Assembly: GCF_900454835.1 (NCBI RefSeq) | Contig: NZ_UGTM01000001.1 | Coordinates: 1,054,501-1,118,500, forward strand | DNA from: Prevotella denticola | GTDB lineage: Bacteria; Bacteroidota; Bacteroidia; Bacteroidales; Bacteroidaceae | Direction of reading: 5' to 3' | DNA: 64,000 nucleotides | Shown: positions 1-9,193 of the stretch, piece after piece | Position numbering within the stretch: the first letter of the stretch is position 1 | Layout of the letters: every line of letters begins with the position of its first letter | The notes under the pieces: generated by a model | Seen by the model: the letters and a program-made list of their open reading frames with translations, nothing else | Databases searched by the model: none | Told to the model about the DNA's origin: nothing | Translations under genes and position numbers: made by a program

Positions 1-2
1 TG

Positions 3-272
3 TGCAAGCGTCAACAGAAGAAACAGCAGAAGAAGTCTTCTGGCAAAGGAAAGGCCAAGTCTGACAAAAAGAAAGACAAGAAGAACCCGAACAGGAATCC
101 ATCCCATAAGCAGCAACAGAAGAAAAGACAGCAGCAAGACAATCAAAGCATGAGCAAAGACAATGCCGAGCAGCTGCTCAATGCCGTCAAACAGCAGGAG
201 AAAGAAACACAGCAACGGTTATCCAGAGCCATGCGGCAGCCTTCCGAGAGAAAACTCGACAAGAACTGGTAA
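3..272 (+). CDS. batC: BatC-type TPR protein, C-terminal fragment
   Basis: The reading frame is open from the left edge to a TAA, so only the last 89 residues are seen. They are rich in Lys and Gln and end in a helix of the form NAEQLLNAVKQQEKETQQ, which resembles the C-terminus of BatC, the periplasmic TPR protein of the Bacteroidetes aerotolerance (Bat) operon. The next gene starts 25 bp downstream and is BatD-BatE, the order expected for a bat operon. The TPR repeats and signal peptide lie outside the window, so the name rests on the tail and the neighbour. Confidence 0.7.
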   Translation, partial: CKRQQKKQQKKSSGKGKAKSDKKKDKKNPNRNPSHKQQQKKRQQQDNQSMSKDNAEQLLNAVKQQEKETQQRLSRAMRQPSERKLDKNW

Positions 273-296
273 CATAGTAAAGAAAAAATTGAAGAT

Positions 297-2852
297 ATGA
301 AACGCTATATATTTTTATTTCTTGTACTGTTGAATGTCTGCACCATACAGGCACAGCGTGTCCGGGTGGCCGCACCCAAGCACGTTACAGTGGGCGAGGA
401 ATTTCAAGTTGAATATACCGTATATACACAAGACATCCACAGGTTCCAACTGGGGAGACTGTCCGGCGGGCTTGAGAAAGTGTATGGACCGGCAACCTCT
501 TCACAATCCAACTTCCAGTTCATCGACGGCCATGCCAGCAGTTCGTCTTCCGTTTCGTTTACCTATGTCTTCGTAGCTACAAGAAAGGGAATGTTAAGTA
601 TCGGGCCTGCCCGTATCATCGTAAACGGACAGGAACTGGCCTCAACTCCTGTGAGAATCAATGCGTCCGGCAATACCACCGCCCGTTCTTCTTCCGGTGG
701 CGGTTACTATGACCCACAGGACGACCCACGTTCTGCAGCTACCACCATCTCATCAAAAGATCTGTTCATCAAGGTGAGTGCCAACAAGACAACTGTCTAC
801 GAGCAAGAGCCGGTGTTGCTTACCTATAAGGTCTACACCACAAAGAACCTCCGGCAGCTGATGGGCAAGATGCCGGACCTGGCAGGCTTCCACGTACAGG
901 AAATTGATTTGCCACAGCAGAAGACCTTCCACAGAGAACGCATCGGAAACCGTGTCTACAATTGCGTCACCTGGAGTGAATATGTAATGTACCCTCAGAT
1001 GACCGGAACTCTGAAGGTCCCTTCTCTGACTTTCCATGGCATTATCCAGGAATCCAACGGCTTCAATCCGTTTGAGGCTTTCGGTATTGACGGCGGGACG
1101 ACAAACATCAAGAAGAACATCGTTGCTCCAGGACTGACTGTCAAAGTCCTTCCTTTGCCGGCACGTCCAGCGGAATTCTCCGGTGGTGTCGGCCATTTCA
1201 ACCTTTCGGCCCAGCTAAATAAAAAAGAGGTGAAGGCAGGCGACCCGGTAACCATCCGTGTAGTCGTCAGCGGAACAGGCAACCTGAAGCTGATCCGGCA
1301 ACCCATCATCCAGCTCCCTAAAGGATTCGAGGCGTATGACATCAAGACGACTGACAAGACACAGCTGACCACAAAAGGGGCAGAAGGCAACATGATTTAC
1401 GACCAGGTCGTCGTACCGCATCAAGAAGGTGTCGTTTCCATCCCTCCCGTGAAGCTATGCTACTATGATCTGGCGCAGAAGAAATACGTCACATTGCAGA
1501 CCGCTCCCATGGAACTGAAAGTATCAAGAGGTGATGGCACCTCCAAAGACATTCTGTCTGTAGACTTGCCGAACGAGGACATCCTACCTTTGAAGACCGG
1601 CGAAAGCTCACTCGACAAAGTCGGCAACTTCTTCTTCGGTTCTGCTCCCTACTATATCATTCTCATCTTGCTTCTAAGTACAGGAGGCATCCTCTCCTTC
1701 TGCTATCGCAACCGTTTCGCCCACCGTGTGGATATGGTGCTGAAACGGGGAAAGAATGCCAACCGCATAGCTGCAGGACGCTTACACGAAGCCGAGCTGC
1801 TGATGCTGAAGAACAAAAACCTTGAGTTCTACGATGAGGTGCTGAAGACATTATGGGGTTATGCTTCCGACAAGCTGGACCTGCCGGTTGAACAGTTGTC
1901 GCGTGACAACATCAGCGAACGGTTTGAGAAAATCAATGTAGCAAAAGAAGTGATTGACAAGTTCATCGCAGCTATCGACGAATGTGAGTTCGAACGTTAT
2001 GCGCCCGGTGACGAGAAAGGAAATATGAAACGAACACTGGATACGGCCATGACGGCCATTTCAGACATGGAAGAGGCCGTAAAAGCACTGACCCCTCCGT
2101 CAAGGAAGACACGTATCTTCTTCCTTCTCATCTGTCTGTCCGTATTTTCTTTGCAGCTGGCTGCACAGACAAAGGCCGATGTCGACAAGATGTATCAGAA
2201 GGGAAATTATGCACAGGCTGTCAAGGGATATGAAAAACTGCTGAAACAGGGGGAATCAGCAGCCCTGTATTATAATCTCGGCAACAGCTATTACAGGCTT
2301 GACAACATCCCCCATGCCGTACTCTCCTATGAGCGGGCACAACGACTTGCGCCCGGGGACGAGGATATCCGCTTCAACCTCCAACTGGCACAGTCGAAGA
2401 CGATTGACAACCTGACCCCCGAGTCGGAGATGTTCTTCGTAACATGGTACAAGGCACTGGTCAATTACCTGAGCGTTGATTGCTGGGCTTTTCTGGGTCT
2501 TGTCTGTCTGGCTTTGTCACTTGCAGCCCTTGTCGTCTATCTTTTCGTCGACTCAGACGGTTTCCGGAAAGCAGTGAAGGTGGCAGTGCCCGCCTTTCTC
2601 TTCCTTTTCCTGCTCGACACGTTCTTCGCTGTCCAGCAGGTGTATCTCCTGGATTCGGATGACCACGGCATCATCATGTCATCTTCCGCCGTTGTAAGGA
2701 AAACCCCCGACCAGCAATCAGCCGAAGCCTTCATTCTCCACGAGGGTTCCAAGGTCAGAATCATCGACCACAGCATGAGCCAGTGGACGGAAATCCAATT
2801 GAGCGACGGGCGTCAGGGCTGGGTAAGGACCAGACACATAGAAGCAATTTAA
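297..2852 (+). CDS. batD: BatD-BatE fusion, aerotolerance operon protein
   Basis: 851 residues. Residues 1-19 are a signal peptide ending in TIQA. The next roughly 420 residues are the beta-rich BatD (oxygen-tolerance) region, followed by a membrane segment near 451-471 and a cytoplasmic stretch. A second hydrophobic, signal-like segment at about 606-624 (ending QLAAQ) leads into TPR-type helices at about 625-700, two membrane helices at about 728-778 and a C-terminal SH3-like domain (VRKTPDQQS...EGSKVRI...GWVR). The second half is the architecture of BatE. BatD and BatE are usually separate proteins; here one uninterrupted frame covers both. Bat proteins are thought to work with MoxR and VWA proteins in envelope stress or oxygen tolerance, but their biochemistry is unsettled. 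The family call is firm; whether the fusion is processed at the internal signal-like segment is unknown. Confidence 0.88.
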   Translation: MKRYIFLFLVLLNVCTIQAQRVRVAAPKHVTVGEEFQVEYTVYTQDIHRFQLGRLSGGLEKVYGPATSSQSNFQFIDGHASSSSSVSFTYVFVATRKGMLSIGPARIIVNGQELASTPVRINASGNTTARSSSGGGYYDPQDDPRSAATTISSKDLFIKVSANKTTVYEQEPVLLTYKVYTTKNLRQLMGKMPDLAGFHVQEIDLPQQKTFHRERIGNRVYNCVTWSEYVMYPQMTGTLKVPSLTFHGIIQESNGFNPFEAFGIDGGTTNIKKNIVAPGLTVKVLPLPARPAEFSGGVGHFNLSAQLNKKEVKAGDPVTIRVVVSGTGNLKLIRQPIIQLPKGFEAYDIKTTDKTQLTTKGAEGNMIYDQVVVPHQEGVVSIPPVKLCYYDLAQKKYVTLQTAPMELKVSRGDGTSKDILSVDLPNEDILPLKTGESSLDKVGNFFFGSAPYYIILILLLSTGGILSFCYRNRFAHRVDMVLKRGKNANRIAAGRLHEAELLMLKNKNLEFYDEVLKTLWGYASDKLDLPVEQLSRDNISERFEKINVAKEVIDKFIAAIDECEFERYAPGDEKGNMKRTLDTAMTAISDMEEAVKALTPPSRKTRIFFLLICLSVFSLQLAAQTKADVDKMYQKGNYAQAVKGYEKLLKQGESAALYYNLGNSYYRLDNIPHAVLSYERAQRLAPGDEDIRFNLQLAQSKTIDNLTPESEMFFVTWYKALVNYLSVDCWAFLGLVCLALSLAALVVYLFVDSDGFRKAVKVAVPAFLFLFLLDTFFAVQQVYLLDSDDHGIIMSSSAVVRKTPDQQSAEAFILHEGSKVRIIDHSMSQWTEIQLSDGRQGWVRTRHIEAI

Positions 2853-2894
2853 GCACGCTGCAAAACAGATCATATTCCACACAAGAATCCGACA

Positions 2895-3590
2895 ATGAAT
2901 TTAGACGCTCTGCAAGAACTGGACAGGTCGATACTGCTCGCTTTCAATGGAAGCGACAATCTCTTCATGGACAGTTTTATGCTCACGCTGACATCCGCCT
3001 ACACATGGATAGCCCTCTATGCGTCTCTGCTTTATCTGGTCATCAAGAACAATGAGAACTGGCTCAAAATAATGCTCGTCGTCGGTGCTGTGGCATTAAG
3101 CCTGACAGTCGTCGACGGTGTCAACCTCGGTTTCATCAAGCCGCTCATTGCCCGGCCGCGTCCCCTGGAATCCCACGTGCTGCAGAGACTTGTCGTGGCA
3201 ACGAACCATTACAGAGCGGAAGGCTACAGTTTCTTCTCCTCCCATGCAGCCAATGCCTTTGTCGTGGCAGTTTTTTTCAGCCTGCTGGTGCGTGACCGTA
3301 TCTTTTCTGCCTTTATGACAGCATGGAGCATCACCCTTTCGGCCACACGTCTCTATCTCGGCGTACACTACCCCTCCGATATACTCGCCGGAATGCTGTT
3401 CGGAGCGGTCGTCGCAGCACTCGTCTATTATTTGTACTGCCGTATCTACGCCAGATGCAGCGACAAACTGCATTATATCTCTACAAAATACACGCAGACA
3501 GGCTACAGTTTCGCAGATATTGATGTGGTCATCTGTGTTCTTCTACTGACATTCATCTATGCGGCATTCCGTGCCGTCTTATCAATATAA
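2895..3590 (+). CDS. PAP2-family membrane phosphatase
   Basis: 231-residue polytopic membrane protein with the three PAP2 signatures: KPLIARPRP (K-x6-RP), SFFSSHAANAF (the usual SGH in the variant SSH form), and TRLYLGVHYPSDILAG (SR-x5-H-x3-D type, with the catalytic His and Asp). Such proteins dephosphorylate undecaprenyl-diphosphate, phosphatidate or lipid A at the membrane. The substrate cannot be read from sequence; recycling of the C55 carrier or lipid A dephosphorylation are both plausible. It starts 42 bp after batD-E and ends 6 bp before queA, so it probably shares their transcript. Confidence 0.85.
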   Translation: MNLDALQELDRSILLAFNGSDNLFMDSFMLTLTSAYTWIALYASLLYLVIKNNENWLKIMLVVGAVALSLTVVDGVNLGFIKPLIARPRPLESHVLQRLVVATNHYRAEGYSFFSSHAANAFVVAVFFSLLVRDRIFSAFMTAWSITLSATRLYLGVHYPSDILAGMLFGAVVAALVYYLYCRIYARCSDKLHYISTKYTQTGYSFADIDVVICVLLLTFIYAAFRAVLSI

Positions 3591-3596
3591 AAAATC

Positions 3597-4868
3597 ATGT
3601 CTGAAGATACGAAGCATATCTGTATTTCCAATTACAATTACCCACTCCCCGATGCACGCATCGCCAAGTTCCCTCTGTCCGAACGCGACCATAGCAAGCT
3701 CCTGCTCTACAAACACGGAGAGGTATCGGAAGACAAGTTCTATCAGCTTCCTGAATACTTGCCGAAAGGAGCACTGATGGTATTCAACAACACGAAGGTC
3801 ATCCAAGCCCGTATGCATTTCCGCAAGGAGACAGGCGCACTCATCGAAGTCTTCCTCATGGAACCGGCCCAGCCTACCGATTACGAACTGATGTTCCAGA
3901 CAAACCATGCGTGTGCATGGCTCTGCATGGTCGGCAACCTCAAGAAATGGAAAGAGGGGGCACTGAGACGTGCTTTTGAAATCAAGGGACATAAGCTGAC
4001 ACTCACGGCAACCATGGACCGCAGTAAAGTGCAGGAACAGGCCGGCGGCACCAATCACTGGGTCAACTTCGAGTGGGACAACACGAACGTGTCGTTTGCC
4101 GAAATACTCGAGGCTGTCGGCGAACTGCCTATCCCACCTTACCTCAACCGTGCCACCGAGGAAAGCGACAAGAAAACCTACCAGACGGTCTATTCAAAGA
4201 TCAAAGGCTCCGTGGCCGCACCGACGGCAGGCCTCCACTTTACCGACAAAGTGCTGGAAGCCCTGGATGAGCACGGCATCGACCGAGAGGAACTGACTCT
4301 CCACGTGGGAGCCGGCACTTTCAAACCAGTGAAAAGTCACGAGATTGAAGGGCACAGTATGCACACAGAATTCATCGTCGTCCGCCGTCAGACCTTGGAA
4401 AAGCTACTGAAGCATGGTTGCCGTGCAATCGCCGTGGGAACGACGAGCGTCCGCACACTGGAAAGCCTCTATTATATGGGAGTGAAACTTGTATCAGACC
4501 CCGAGATCGCCGAGAAAGACCTTCATGTCAATCAGTGGGAACCCTACGACCTGCCGCATAATGCAGAAGGACTGGTGGAAACGGACGGAAAAGTGATAAC
4601 CGTCGAGGACGCTGTCAGGCATCTGCTTGCCTATCTGGACAGGGACGGCCTGAATGCGCTGCACTCAAGCACGCAGATCATCATCGCTCCCGGCTACACA
4701 TACAAGATTGTAAAAGCACTGGTCACCAATTTTCACCAGCCACAGTCAACGCTGCTGCTACTGGTGAGTGCCTTCGTGAAAGGCGACTGGCGCAAGATCT
4801 ATGATTATGCACTCGGCCACGATTTCCGCTTCCTGAGCTATGGAGACTCGTCCCTGCTGATTCCATAA
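3597..4868 (+). CDS. queA: S-adenosylmethionine:tRNA ribosyltransferase-isomerase
   Basis: 423 residues. QueA moves the ribosyl part of SAM onto 7-aminomethyl-7-deazaguanine at tRNA position 34, giving epoxyqueuosine. Diagnostic segments are the N-terminal IAKFPLSERDHSKLLLY, LMVFNNTKVIQARM, GSVAAPTAGLHFT, and LHVGAGTFKPV, with AVGTTSVRTLESL and a C-terminal TNFHQPQSTLLLLVSAF. Length is somewhat above the roughly 350 residues of proteobacterial QueA, as I recall for Bacteroidetes versions. It starts 6 bp after the PAP2 gene, suggesting translational coupling. A 22-23 bp palindromic array begins 18 bp after its stop. Confidence 0.95.
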   Translation: MSEDTKHICISNYNYPLPDARIAKFPLSERDHSKLLLYKHGEVSEDKFYQLPEYLPKGALMVFNNTKVIQARMHFRKETGALIEVFLMEPAQPTDYELMFQTNHACAWLCMVGNLKKWKEGALRRAFEIKGHKLTLTATMDRSKVQEQAGGTNHWVNFEWDNTNVSFAEILEAVGELPIPPYLNRATEESDKKTYQTVYSKIKGSVAAPTAGLHFTDKVLEALDEHGIDREELTLHVGAGTFKPVKSHEIEGHSMHTEFIVVRRQTLEKLLKHGCRAIAVGTTSVRTLESLYYMGVKLVSDPEIAEKDLHVNQWEPYDLPHNAEGLVETDGKVITVEDAVRHLLAYLDRDGLNALHSSTQIIIAPGYTYKIVKALVTNFHQPQSTLLLLVSAFVKGDWRKIYDYALGHDFRFLSYGDSSLLIP

Positions 4869-4886
4869 TCCCCCTTGTGCAGACTG

Positions 4887-4970
4887 TTCCCAACCGGTTG
4901 GGAATCCGGGTCCCAGGCATCAGGAACACGATTCCCGGCCTTTGGGAACAGCATTCCCAACCGGTTGTAA
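4887..4970. repeat. TTCCC...GGGAA palindrome array, site 1
   Basis: Four tandem units start at 4887, 4910, 4932 and 4954, a 22-23 bp step. Each unit has a left arm TTCCC, a variable centre (for example AACCGGTT) and a right arm GGGAA; the first unit is a perfect 18-bp palindrome and the second and fourth are degenerate. The array fills the gap between queA and the Smr gene. Open frames across it are an artefact of the repeat. The same family occurs near 17.9, 26.6, 34.0 and 54.2 kb. Confidence 0.85.
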
Positions 4971-5083
4971 ACAGGCACACAGGACAGATGTGTACAACAG
5001 TCCGGACAACCGGACATACCATCAGGCATAGCTTACAAAGACCGGTTGTATCCCAACCCTTTAATTCCCAAAACAATAAAAAC

Positions 5084-6301
5084 ATGAAAATAGGAGACAA
5101 AGTAAGATTTCTGAGTGACACCGGCGGAGGCATCATCGCAGGTTTCAAAGGCAGGCTCGTACTGGTCGAAGACGAAGACGGATTTCAGATACCTACGCCG
5201 GCCAGTGAGGTCGTCGTAGTAGAGGATTCCGCCTCCGACCGTGCCAAGCTGCGCATCGACCAGCAACAGCGCAGGATGGAGAAAGGAGAAGATAACCGCA
5301 GCATCAGACAGCGGTTAACTTCCTCGGATACGGACGAAGCAATCGGGGAGGACTGGCGTGACATTGATACCGGTACCTTTCCTGACGAAGACCCCTCCAT
5401 CAACTTTGAAGCTCCGGTAAAAGAACGCATGGGCGGGGATGAGCTTTCGCTCTATCTGGCTTTTACACCCACTGATATGAAGAGCCTCTCAACCACCCAC
5501 TTCAAATCGTATCTTGTCAACGACTCCAACTATTTCGTCCATTTCGCCTATGCTGTAGAGAACGATAAGAAATGGAGTCTCAAGGCTGTGGGCGAGCTAG
5601 AACCGAACATGAAACTGCTTATCGAGGACTTTACGCTTGCCGACCTCAACGGCATGCTGCACGGCTGCATCCAGTTCCATGCTTACAAGAAGGACAAGGT
5701 CTTTACGCTCAAGCCAGCCTGTGACATCCAGGTGAACATCGATGCCGTGAAGTTCTACAAGCTCAATACTTTCCATGAAAGTGTCTTCTTCGATCAGCCG
5801 GCACTGGTTTATACACTGGTAGAGAAAGACAGGCTCACTGACCATCCGATGCTCGAGCCACTGACGAAAAATCCCCAGGATGAGGCGACTGCAAAGCTGA
5901 AAGCCGGCTGTTCATCCCTAAGCCGTCTTTCCGAAGAAGAACTTGAAAAGAAGACGGACGAGCTTGCCGGACGTTACAAGCTGGAACGCAGGAAGCCGGC
6001 GAAGCAGATACTCAATGACGACAAAATTGTCGTGGACCTCCATGCAGACCAATTGCTGGAGACGACAGCCGGAATGTCCCCGGCCGATATACTGGAATAC
6101 CAGCTGGATGTCTTCCGCCGCACGGTCGAAGAGTACAAGGCGCAGCGGGGCAAGAAGCTCATCTTCATCCACGGCAAGGGTGAAGGCGTATTGCGCCATG
6201 CCATCATCCACGAACTGAACTACAGGTACAAGCATTATTCCTACCAGGATGCTTCCTTCCGCGAATACGGCTATGGAGCGACACAGGTAACAATCAGATA
6301 A
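5084..6301 (+). CDS. DUF2027 and Smr domain protein
   Basis: 405 residues from the ATG at 5084. The frame stays open upstream to 4877, but that extension is translated from the palindromic repeat array, and MKIGDKVRFLSDTGGG is the start expected for the DUF2027 family, so I reject the longer form. The N-terminal domain is a small beta-barrel-like module (GDKVRFL...GGGIIAGF). A linker rich in charged residues follows, then a DUF2027 core and a C-terminal Smr domain at about 310-405 with VVDLHADQLL and IFIHGKGEGVLR. Smr domains bind or cut branched nucleic acids, or act on stalled ribosomes; MutS2, encoded near 60.8 kb, also ends in one. The specific role of this family is not established. Confidence 0.85.
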   Translation: MKIGDKVRFLSDTGGGIIAGFKGRLVLVEDEDGFQIPTPASEVVVVEDSASDRAKLRIDQQQRRMEKGEDNRSIRQRLTSSDTDEAIGEDWRDIDTGTFPDEDPSINFEAPVKERMGGDELSLYLAFTPTDMKSLSTTHFKSYLVNDSNYFVHFAYAVENDKKWSLKAVGELEPNMKLLIEDFTLADLNGMLHGCIQFHAYKKDKVFTLKPACDIQVNIDAVKFYKLNTFHESVFFDQPALVYTLVEKDRLTDHPMLEPLTKNPQDEATAKLKAGCSSLSRLSEEELEKKTDELAGRYKLERRKPAKQILNDDKIVVDLHADQLLETTAGMSPADILEYQLDVFRRTVEEYKAQRGKKLIFIHGKGEGVLRHAIIHELNYRYKHYSYQDASFREYGYGATQVTIR

Positions 6302-6312
6302 AAGCACGGTTT

Positions 6313-8283
6313 ATGAAGTACGGTCTTATAAAAGTCGCAGCAGCCATCCCGGCAGTGAAGGTTGCCGACACGAAGTTCAATCTCGTCGAGACGGAGAAGC
6401 AGATAGCCATTGCCGAAGGCAAGGGCGTGGAGGTCATCGTCTTCCCCGAACTGTCGCTGACAGGCTATTCCTGTCAGGACCTGTTTCACCAGCAACTGTT
6501 GCTGGATGATGCCGAGCAGGCAGTACTGTCGCTGCTCGATTTCACCCGCCAGCTGGACATTACCGCCATCGTCGGTGCGCCGGTTGCCGTCGGGCCGCTA
6601 CTCCTGAACTGTGCACTGGTCATCCAGCAGGGCAGACTGCTGGGCATCGTTGCCAAGACATTCCTCCCGAACTACAGCGAGTTTTATGAGAAGCGGTGGT
6701 TCGCCTCTTCACAGGATCTGCGACCACAGCGTATTCATTTTGCCGGCCATCATATCTCCGTCACGCCTGATATGCAGATTTTCCGTACGGCACAAGGTGC
6801 CAAGTTCGCCATCGAAATCTGCGAGGACGTATGGGCACCGACACCGCCAAGCAACCATCTTGCCCTGGCAGGTGCAGAGATTATCTTCAACCTTTCTGCC
6901 AGCGACGAGCTCATTGGCAAGCACGCCTATCTGAAGTCGCTCCTTGCCCAGCAGAGTGCGCGTACCATCAGCGGATACGTCTACAGCAGCTGTGGCTTCG
7001 GCGAAAGCACGCAGGATGTCGTCTATGGCGGCAATGCACTGATCTTCGAGAACGGATCGCTCCTGGAACAGTCCGACCGTTTCCGGCTCGATGCCCAGCT
7101 GATCATCACAGAGATTGATGTGGAGAGGCTGCGCAGCGAACGCCGCACAAACAGTACCTTTGTCAATGCGCAACGACCGGTGGCTGCCGGACTGGCAGGC
7201 ATTACAGGACAGGCAGGCGAACTGGGTACACGGATCGACTGCCTTCCACCGATCAACCCCATGCGGGAGTTCACACTTACCCGGCGGTTCGACAGCCACC
7301 CGTTCATTCCTAAGACGGAGAATATGAAGGAGGCCTGTGAGGAAATCTTCAATATCCAGGTCTGCGGACTGGCAAAGCGGATGGTCCATACAAACAGCAG
7401 GAAAGTCATCATCGGCATCAGCGGCGGACTCGACTCTACCCTCGCTCTGCTCGTAGCCGTCAGGACTTTTGACAAACTGGGATTCGACCGAAAAGGTATC
7501 GTGGGGGTCACCATGCCTGGATTCGGAACGACGGACCGCACCTATCGCAACGCCATGACACTCATGGAGAACCTGGGTATTACGATTCATGAAATAAACA
7601 TTGCAGCTTCCGTATTGCAGCACTTCAAGGACATCGGGCACGATGCCACTGTACACGATGTGACGTACGAGAATGCACAGGCCCGTGAACGTACGCAGAT
7701 ACTGATGGATCTGAGTAACCAGCTGGGCGGACTTGTCATCGGTACAGGCGACCTCAGCGAACTTGCACTCGGCTGGTGTACCTACAACGGCGACCACATG
7801 AGCATGTATGCCGTGAATGTCAGTGTACCGAAAACGCTTACACAATATCTTGTCCGCTATGTGGCCGAGAGCAGTGTAGACGAAACCTCTCGCCGGACAC
7901 TGAACGATATCGTCGAGACACCGATCTCACCCGAGCTGACGCCAGCCGACGACAAGGGCGACATTGCCCAGAAGACGGAAGATCTCGTCGGTCCTTACGA
8001 GCTGCACGACTTCTTCCTCTATTATGTCCTCCGCTGCGGCTTCCGTCCGTCGAAAATCTACTGGCTGGCGCAGAATGTATTCAGCGGTGTCTATGCCGAC
8101 GGCGTTATCCTTCATTGGCTGCGCATCTTCTACCGTCGTTTCTTCTCCCAGCAGTTCAAACGGTCCTGTCTGCCTGACGGACCGAAAGTGGGCAGCGTCA
8201 GTCTTTCCCCACGCGGCGACTGGCGGATGCCTTCGGATGCGATGTCAACCGACTGGCTCAATGAGTTGGAAGGGCTGTCATGA
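6313..8283 (+). CDS. nadE: Glutamine-dependent NAD+ synthetase
   Basis: 656 residues. Makes NAD+ from deamido-NAD+, ATP and ammonia released from glutamine. The N-terminal nitrilase-type amidotransferase (about 1-290) shows the Glu-Lys-Cys triad in VFPELSLTGYSCQDL, KTFLPNYSEFYEKRWF and AIEICEDVWAP. The C-terminal synthetase (about 330-640) has the P-loop IIGISGGLDSTLALLV and GTGDLSELALGWCTY. Both are typical of the two-domain bacterial enzyme, so it does not need an external ammonia source. It starts 11 bp after the Smr gene and its stop overlaps the next start (ATGA at 8280), so the three genes are likely one operon. Confidence 0.96.
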   Translation: MKYGLIKVAAAIPAVKVADTKFNLVETEKQIAIAEGKGVEVIVFPELSLTGYSCQDLFHQQLLLDDAEQAVLSLLDFTRQLDITAIVGAPVAVGPLLLNCALVIQQGRLLGIVAKTFLPNYSEFYEKRWFASSQDLRPQRIHFAGHHISVTPDMQIFRTAQGAKFAIEICEDVWAPTPPSNHLALAGAEIIFNLSASDELIGKHAYLKSLLAQQSARTISGYVYSSCGFGESTQDVVYGGNALIFENGSLLEQSDRFRLDAQLIITEIDVERLRSERRTNSTFVNAQRPVAAGLAGITGQAGELGTRIDCLPPINPMREFTLTRRFDSHPFIPKTENMKEACEEIFNIQVCGLAKRMVHTNSRKVIIGISGGLDSTLALLVAVRTFDKLGFDRKGIVGVTMPGFGTTDRTYRNAMTLMENLGITIHEINIAASVLQHFKDIGHDATVHDVTYENAQARERTQILMDLSNQLGGLVIGTGDLSELALGWCTYNGDHMSMYAVNVSVPKTLTQYLVRYVAESSVDETSRRTLNDIVETPISPELTPADDKGDIAQKTEDLVGPYELHDFFLYYVLRCGFRPSKIYWLAQNVFSGVYADGVILHWLRIFYRRFFSQQFKRSCLPDGPKVGSVSLSPRGDWRMPSDAMSTDWLNELEGLS

Positions 8284-8804
8284 GGCGGAAGTACTTCTTC
8301 CTTGTTCTCTTGCTGATGATTCCTCTGTGCATATCGGCACAGGGGAATATCCCTTTACTCCAGCTGCCAGTCATCGAGCTGTTGCAGTATCAGGTACAGA
8401 AAGGGAAGCGAGTGGTCGGACCCTTGCTTTTCAATAAATACGGTCTCCAGAAGATCCGGACAGAACTGATTGTTGATGCGGCAGACACACGTCAGCTATG
8501 GGGCTGGCACGTCATCCCCAATGCAGAGTACAACCCGATCCGACAACCTCTTTACCGACTCTTTGCAAAGAAAGACAACAGCAGCCTGGCTGTCATTGAT
8601 GATAGAACCGGGACTTTACAGATAGTCTTTTGGGACAAGGGTTACTATCGCACGTTTACACACGACCTTCAGCTCCATGGCTATCAGCTCCAACGGGTCA
8701 AGCCGGCATCAAACGTTCTCCGGTTCAGGCATGAAGGCATCTCTCTGATCGTCGATATAACCGTATGGGCAGACCTGTACATCATTGAACTGCATAACCC
8801 GTGA
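8280..8804 (+). CDS. Small exported protein of unknown function
   Basis: 174 residues, not recognised. Residues 1-20 form a clear signal peptide (hydrophobic FFLVLLLMIPLCISA followed by Gln). The mature part is mixed alpha/beta, with a motif-like stretch LLFNKYGLQKIRT and no cysteines, lipobox or membrane helix, so it is probably soluble in the periplasm. Its ATG overlaps the nadE stop by 4 bp, implying translational coupling and so a real gene. Nothing about the neighbour explains a periplasmic role. Confidence 0.7.
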   Translation: MRRKYFFLVLLLMIPLCISAQGNIPLLQLPVIELLQYQVQKGKRVVGPLLFNKYGLQKIRTELIVDAADTRQLWGWHVIPNAEYNPIRQPLYRLFAKKDNSSLAVIDDRTGTLQIVFWDKGYYRTFTHDLQLHGYQLQRVKPASNVLRFRHEGISLIVDITVWADLYIIELHNP

Positions 8805-9158
8805 GGCCATGGTATGCAGTACTTGCTGACAGCAGACTGGGAGCAGAGCTGCCAATAATCAATTACACAAAGCCTTTACGTTTTCCTGAACAGAACGTAC
8901 CCTGTTATAAACATGGCTTCAGATTGCGACTGTCACGATATTGTACACTTCTGTCCAGCTGATTGGACAGACCAGACAGTCGACAAGAGCAGCCTGTACA
9001 GTTCAGGGGAAGATTAATACAGTTGATGGGATAAACCTGTGCGGTCCAGTCGGAAGTACCTGGAAACAGTTCCGTATAAGGAGGATTTCAAAAGCAACAC
9101 TTGAGAAAAGTCGTTTTACAGGGATTATCTCTTCCCCCGAAGGGACTGTGTGCAGAGA
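8805..9158. other. Gene-poor stretch before convergent cyclo-ligase
   Basis: About 350 bp with no convincing gene. An open frame running from 8941 into the next gene on the other strand has no family resemblance and crosses a terminator. The only local structure I see is the small inverted repeat TGTCCA-N6-TGGACA near 8961-8978. Confidence 0.5.
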
Positions 9159-9188
9159 TAAAAAAAGGGCATCCGAAAAGGATGCCCT
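9159..9188 (-). terminator. Rho-independent terminator of the cyclo-ligase operon
   Basis: Stem GGGCATCC (9167-9174) pairs with GGATGCCC (9180-9187) around a 5-nt loop. Reading on the minus strand it is followed by seven T (9160-9166). It lies just after the stop of the minus-strand cyclo-ligase. Confidence 0.85.
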
Positions 9189-9193
9189 TAATA

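Noticed and set aside
6709..7845. A 378-codon open frame on the minus strand opposite nadE
   Set aside because: Opposite a clear NAD synthetase with intact triad and P-loop; no recognisable domain or start signal.
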